This document shows positions 63,749 to 64,000 of a stretch of DNA of 64,000 nt, piece after piece (positions within the stretch are counted from its first letter, which is position 1; every line of letters begins with the position of its first letter). Source of the stretch: Ptiloglossa arizonensis (taxonomy: Eukaryota > Arthropoda > Insecta > Hymenoptera > Colletidae); the NCBI RefSeq assembly GCF_051014685.1, contig NW_027479029.1:1-64000 (forward strand), in the 5' to 3' direction. The translations under genes and the position numbers were made by a program. The notes beneath the pieces are model-generated. The model saw only the letters and a program-made list of their open reading frames with translations, was not told the DNA's origin and made no database searches.

Positions 63749-64000
63749 AGGGTATGTGTATTTTTTCCCTAGGCCATTCTGGTTAAGCGTTTGGAGCAGC
63801 AGAATTGCGAAAAATTTTTTGCTTTCTCAAGCATTTCTTGGCTTCAAACTCCCATATCTCGCGAACGGATTGACCTAACCCAAAAATTCCTATTGCACCT
63901 GAAAGTAGAAACTCGCCCGATAACAACGGTATGTGTATTTTTTCCCTAGGCCATTCTGGTTAAGCGTTTGGAGCAGCAGAATTGCGAAAAATTTTTTGCC
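63749..64000 (+). repeat. Array continues to the window edge
   Basis: From 63749 the ACAAGGG variant departs from the 6-monomer copy, followed by a GCTTTCTCAAGC monomer and a partial monomer cut by the window end. No boundary with non-satellite DNA is visible. Confidence 0.85.

Larger units (their letters stand above)
1..64000 (+). repeat. 177-bp tandem satellite array, about 361 monomers
   Basis: Every part of the window aligns to one monomer of about 177 bp repeated head to tail. All copies face the same way and nothing is inserted between them. Anchors such as GTAGAAACTCGCCCG and CTCGCGAACGGATTGA recur every 177 bp, with rare lengths of 175, 176 and 178. Neighbouring monomers differ at several diagnostic sites, while monomers several units apart can be nearly identical, which defines higher-order repeats. 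Length, orientation and lack of transposons are typical of eukaryotic centromeric or pericentromeric satellites; that placement is inference. I do not recognise the family. Both edges lie outside the window. Because copies are so alike, copy number depends on assembly quality. Confidence 0.98.

Noticed and set aside
1..64000. CRISPR-like array
   Set aside because: Repeats are directly abutting 177-bp units with no unique spacers, and there are no cas genes.
1..64000. Telomere-like CCTAACCC in most monomers
   Set aside because: Only one 8-base match per monomer, with no tandem run of the hexamer, and it varies freely (GACGTAACCC, GACTTATCCC, GATGTAATCC).
1..64000. RNA polymerase III B-box (GTTCGANNC) on the minus strand at the box-like site
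   Set aside because: The site reads GTTCGCGAG and misses the fixed A, I see no A-box at a suitable distance, and no tRNA- or SINE-like fold is evident.
1..64000. Primate alpha satellite or Arabidopsis-type 178-bp centromere repeat
   Set aside because: The length is similar, but the monomer does not resemble either sequence as I know them. The only common point with alpha satellite is the CENP-B-box-like 17-mer. A database search (Dfam, Repbase) would settle the family.
1..64000. Second CENP-B-box-like site at monomer positions 12-28 (CCCGATTACAACGG)
   Set aside because: Only 7 of 9 fixed positions match. About 0.4 such matches are expected per monomer by chance, so it carries no weight.
1..64000. 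Internal half-repeat within the monomer (GCCTTCTCAACC and GGCTTCAAAGTCC)
   Set aside because: The similarity is short and gapped and does not extend, so I find no good sign that the monomer arose from a dimer.
1..64000. Stem-loop or cruciform potential
   Set aside because: The palindromes seen (CCTAGG, TCGCGA, A5T5 in the A/T tract) are at most 10 bp. I found no longer inverted repeat in the monomer by eye.

Overview
The whole 64 kb window is one head-to-tail satellite DNA array. A monomer of about 177 bp repeats roughly 361 times, always in the same orientation. I see no single-copy sequence, transposon, RNA gene or credible protein gene. The window starts and ends inside the array, so neither edge is present. 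Monomer length, multi-kilobase higher-order repeats (HORs) and lack of interruptions fit a eukaryotic centromeric or pericentromeric satellite. I do not recognise the family, and the sequence alone does not tell me plant from animal. The consensus monomer is 41.8% GC by hand count, with 8 CpGs where base composition predicts about 7.6.

Layout, from diagnostic variants and fixed offsets between copies: 1-4667 is a block of relatively divergent monomers with a 13-monomer period (2299 bp). 4668-6070 is mixed. 6071-14512 holds a 20-monomer HOR (3541 bp) and pieces of it. 14513-19828 is six copies of a 5-monomer HOR (886 bp). 19829-44 kb is a mosaic of multi-kilobase segments copied at offsets of 4424, 9381, 6373, 3718 and about 10090 bp. 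45593-52849 is a tandem duplication of a 20-monomer unit that looks identical at every site I compared. 53607-60595 is a 21-monomer unit (3717 bp) in two copies, with a nested 7-monomer duplication. 60719-64000 returns to the 20-monomer family through a chimeric monomer and contains a 6-monomer duplication.

The most interesting signal is on the minus strand. Nearly every monomer matches 8 of the 9 fixed positions of the mammalian CENP-B box (NTTCGNNNNANNCGGGN). Nineteen monomers, sharing one linked set of variants, match all 9. They recur about once per 20-21-monomer unit and are absent from the 5-monomer block and from the first 5.4 kb. The single mismatch of the consensus is the change expected from CpG deamination. 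This suggests a CENP-B-box-like element kept in one class of monomer, as in primate alphoid HORs, but on an apparently unrelated sequence. Whether any protein binds it cannot be told from here.

The array evolves by in-register unequal exchange: copy offsets are near-multiples of 177, and chimeric monomers mark crossover or conversion points. Short open frames here are by-products of a period divisible by three and of indel-bearing monomers, and I annotate none as genes.
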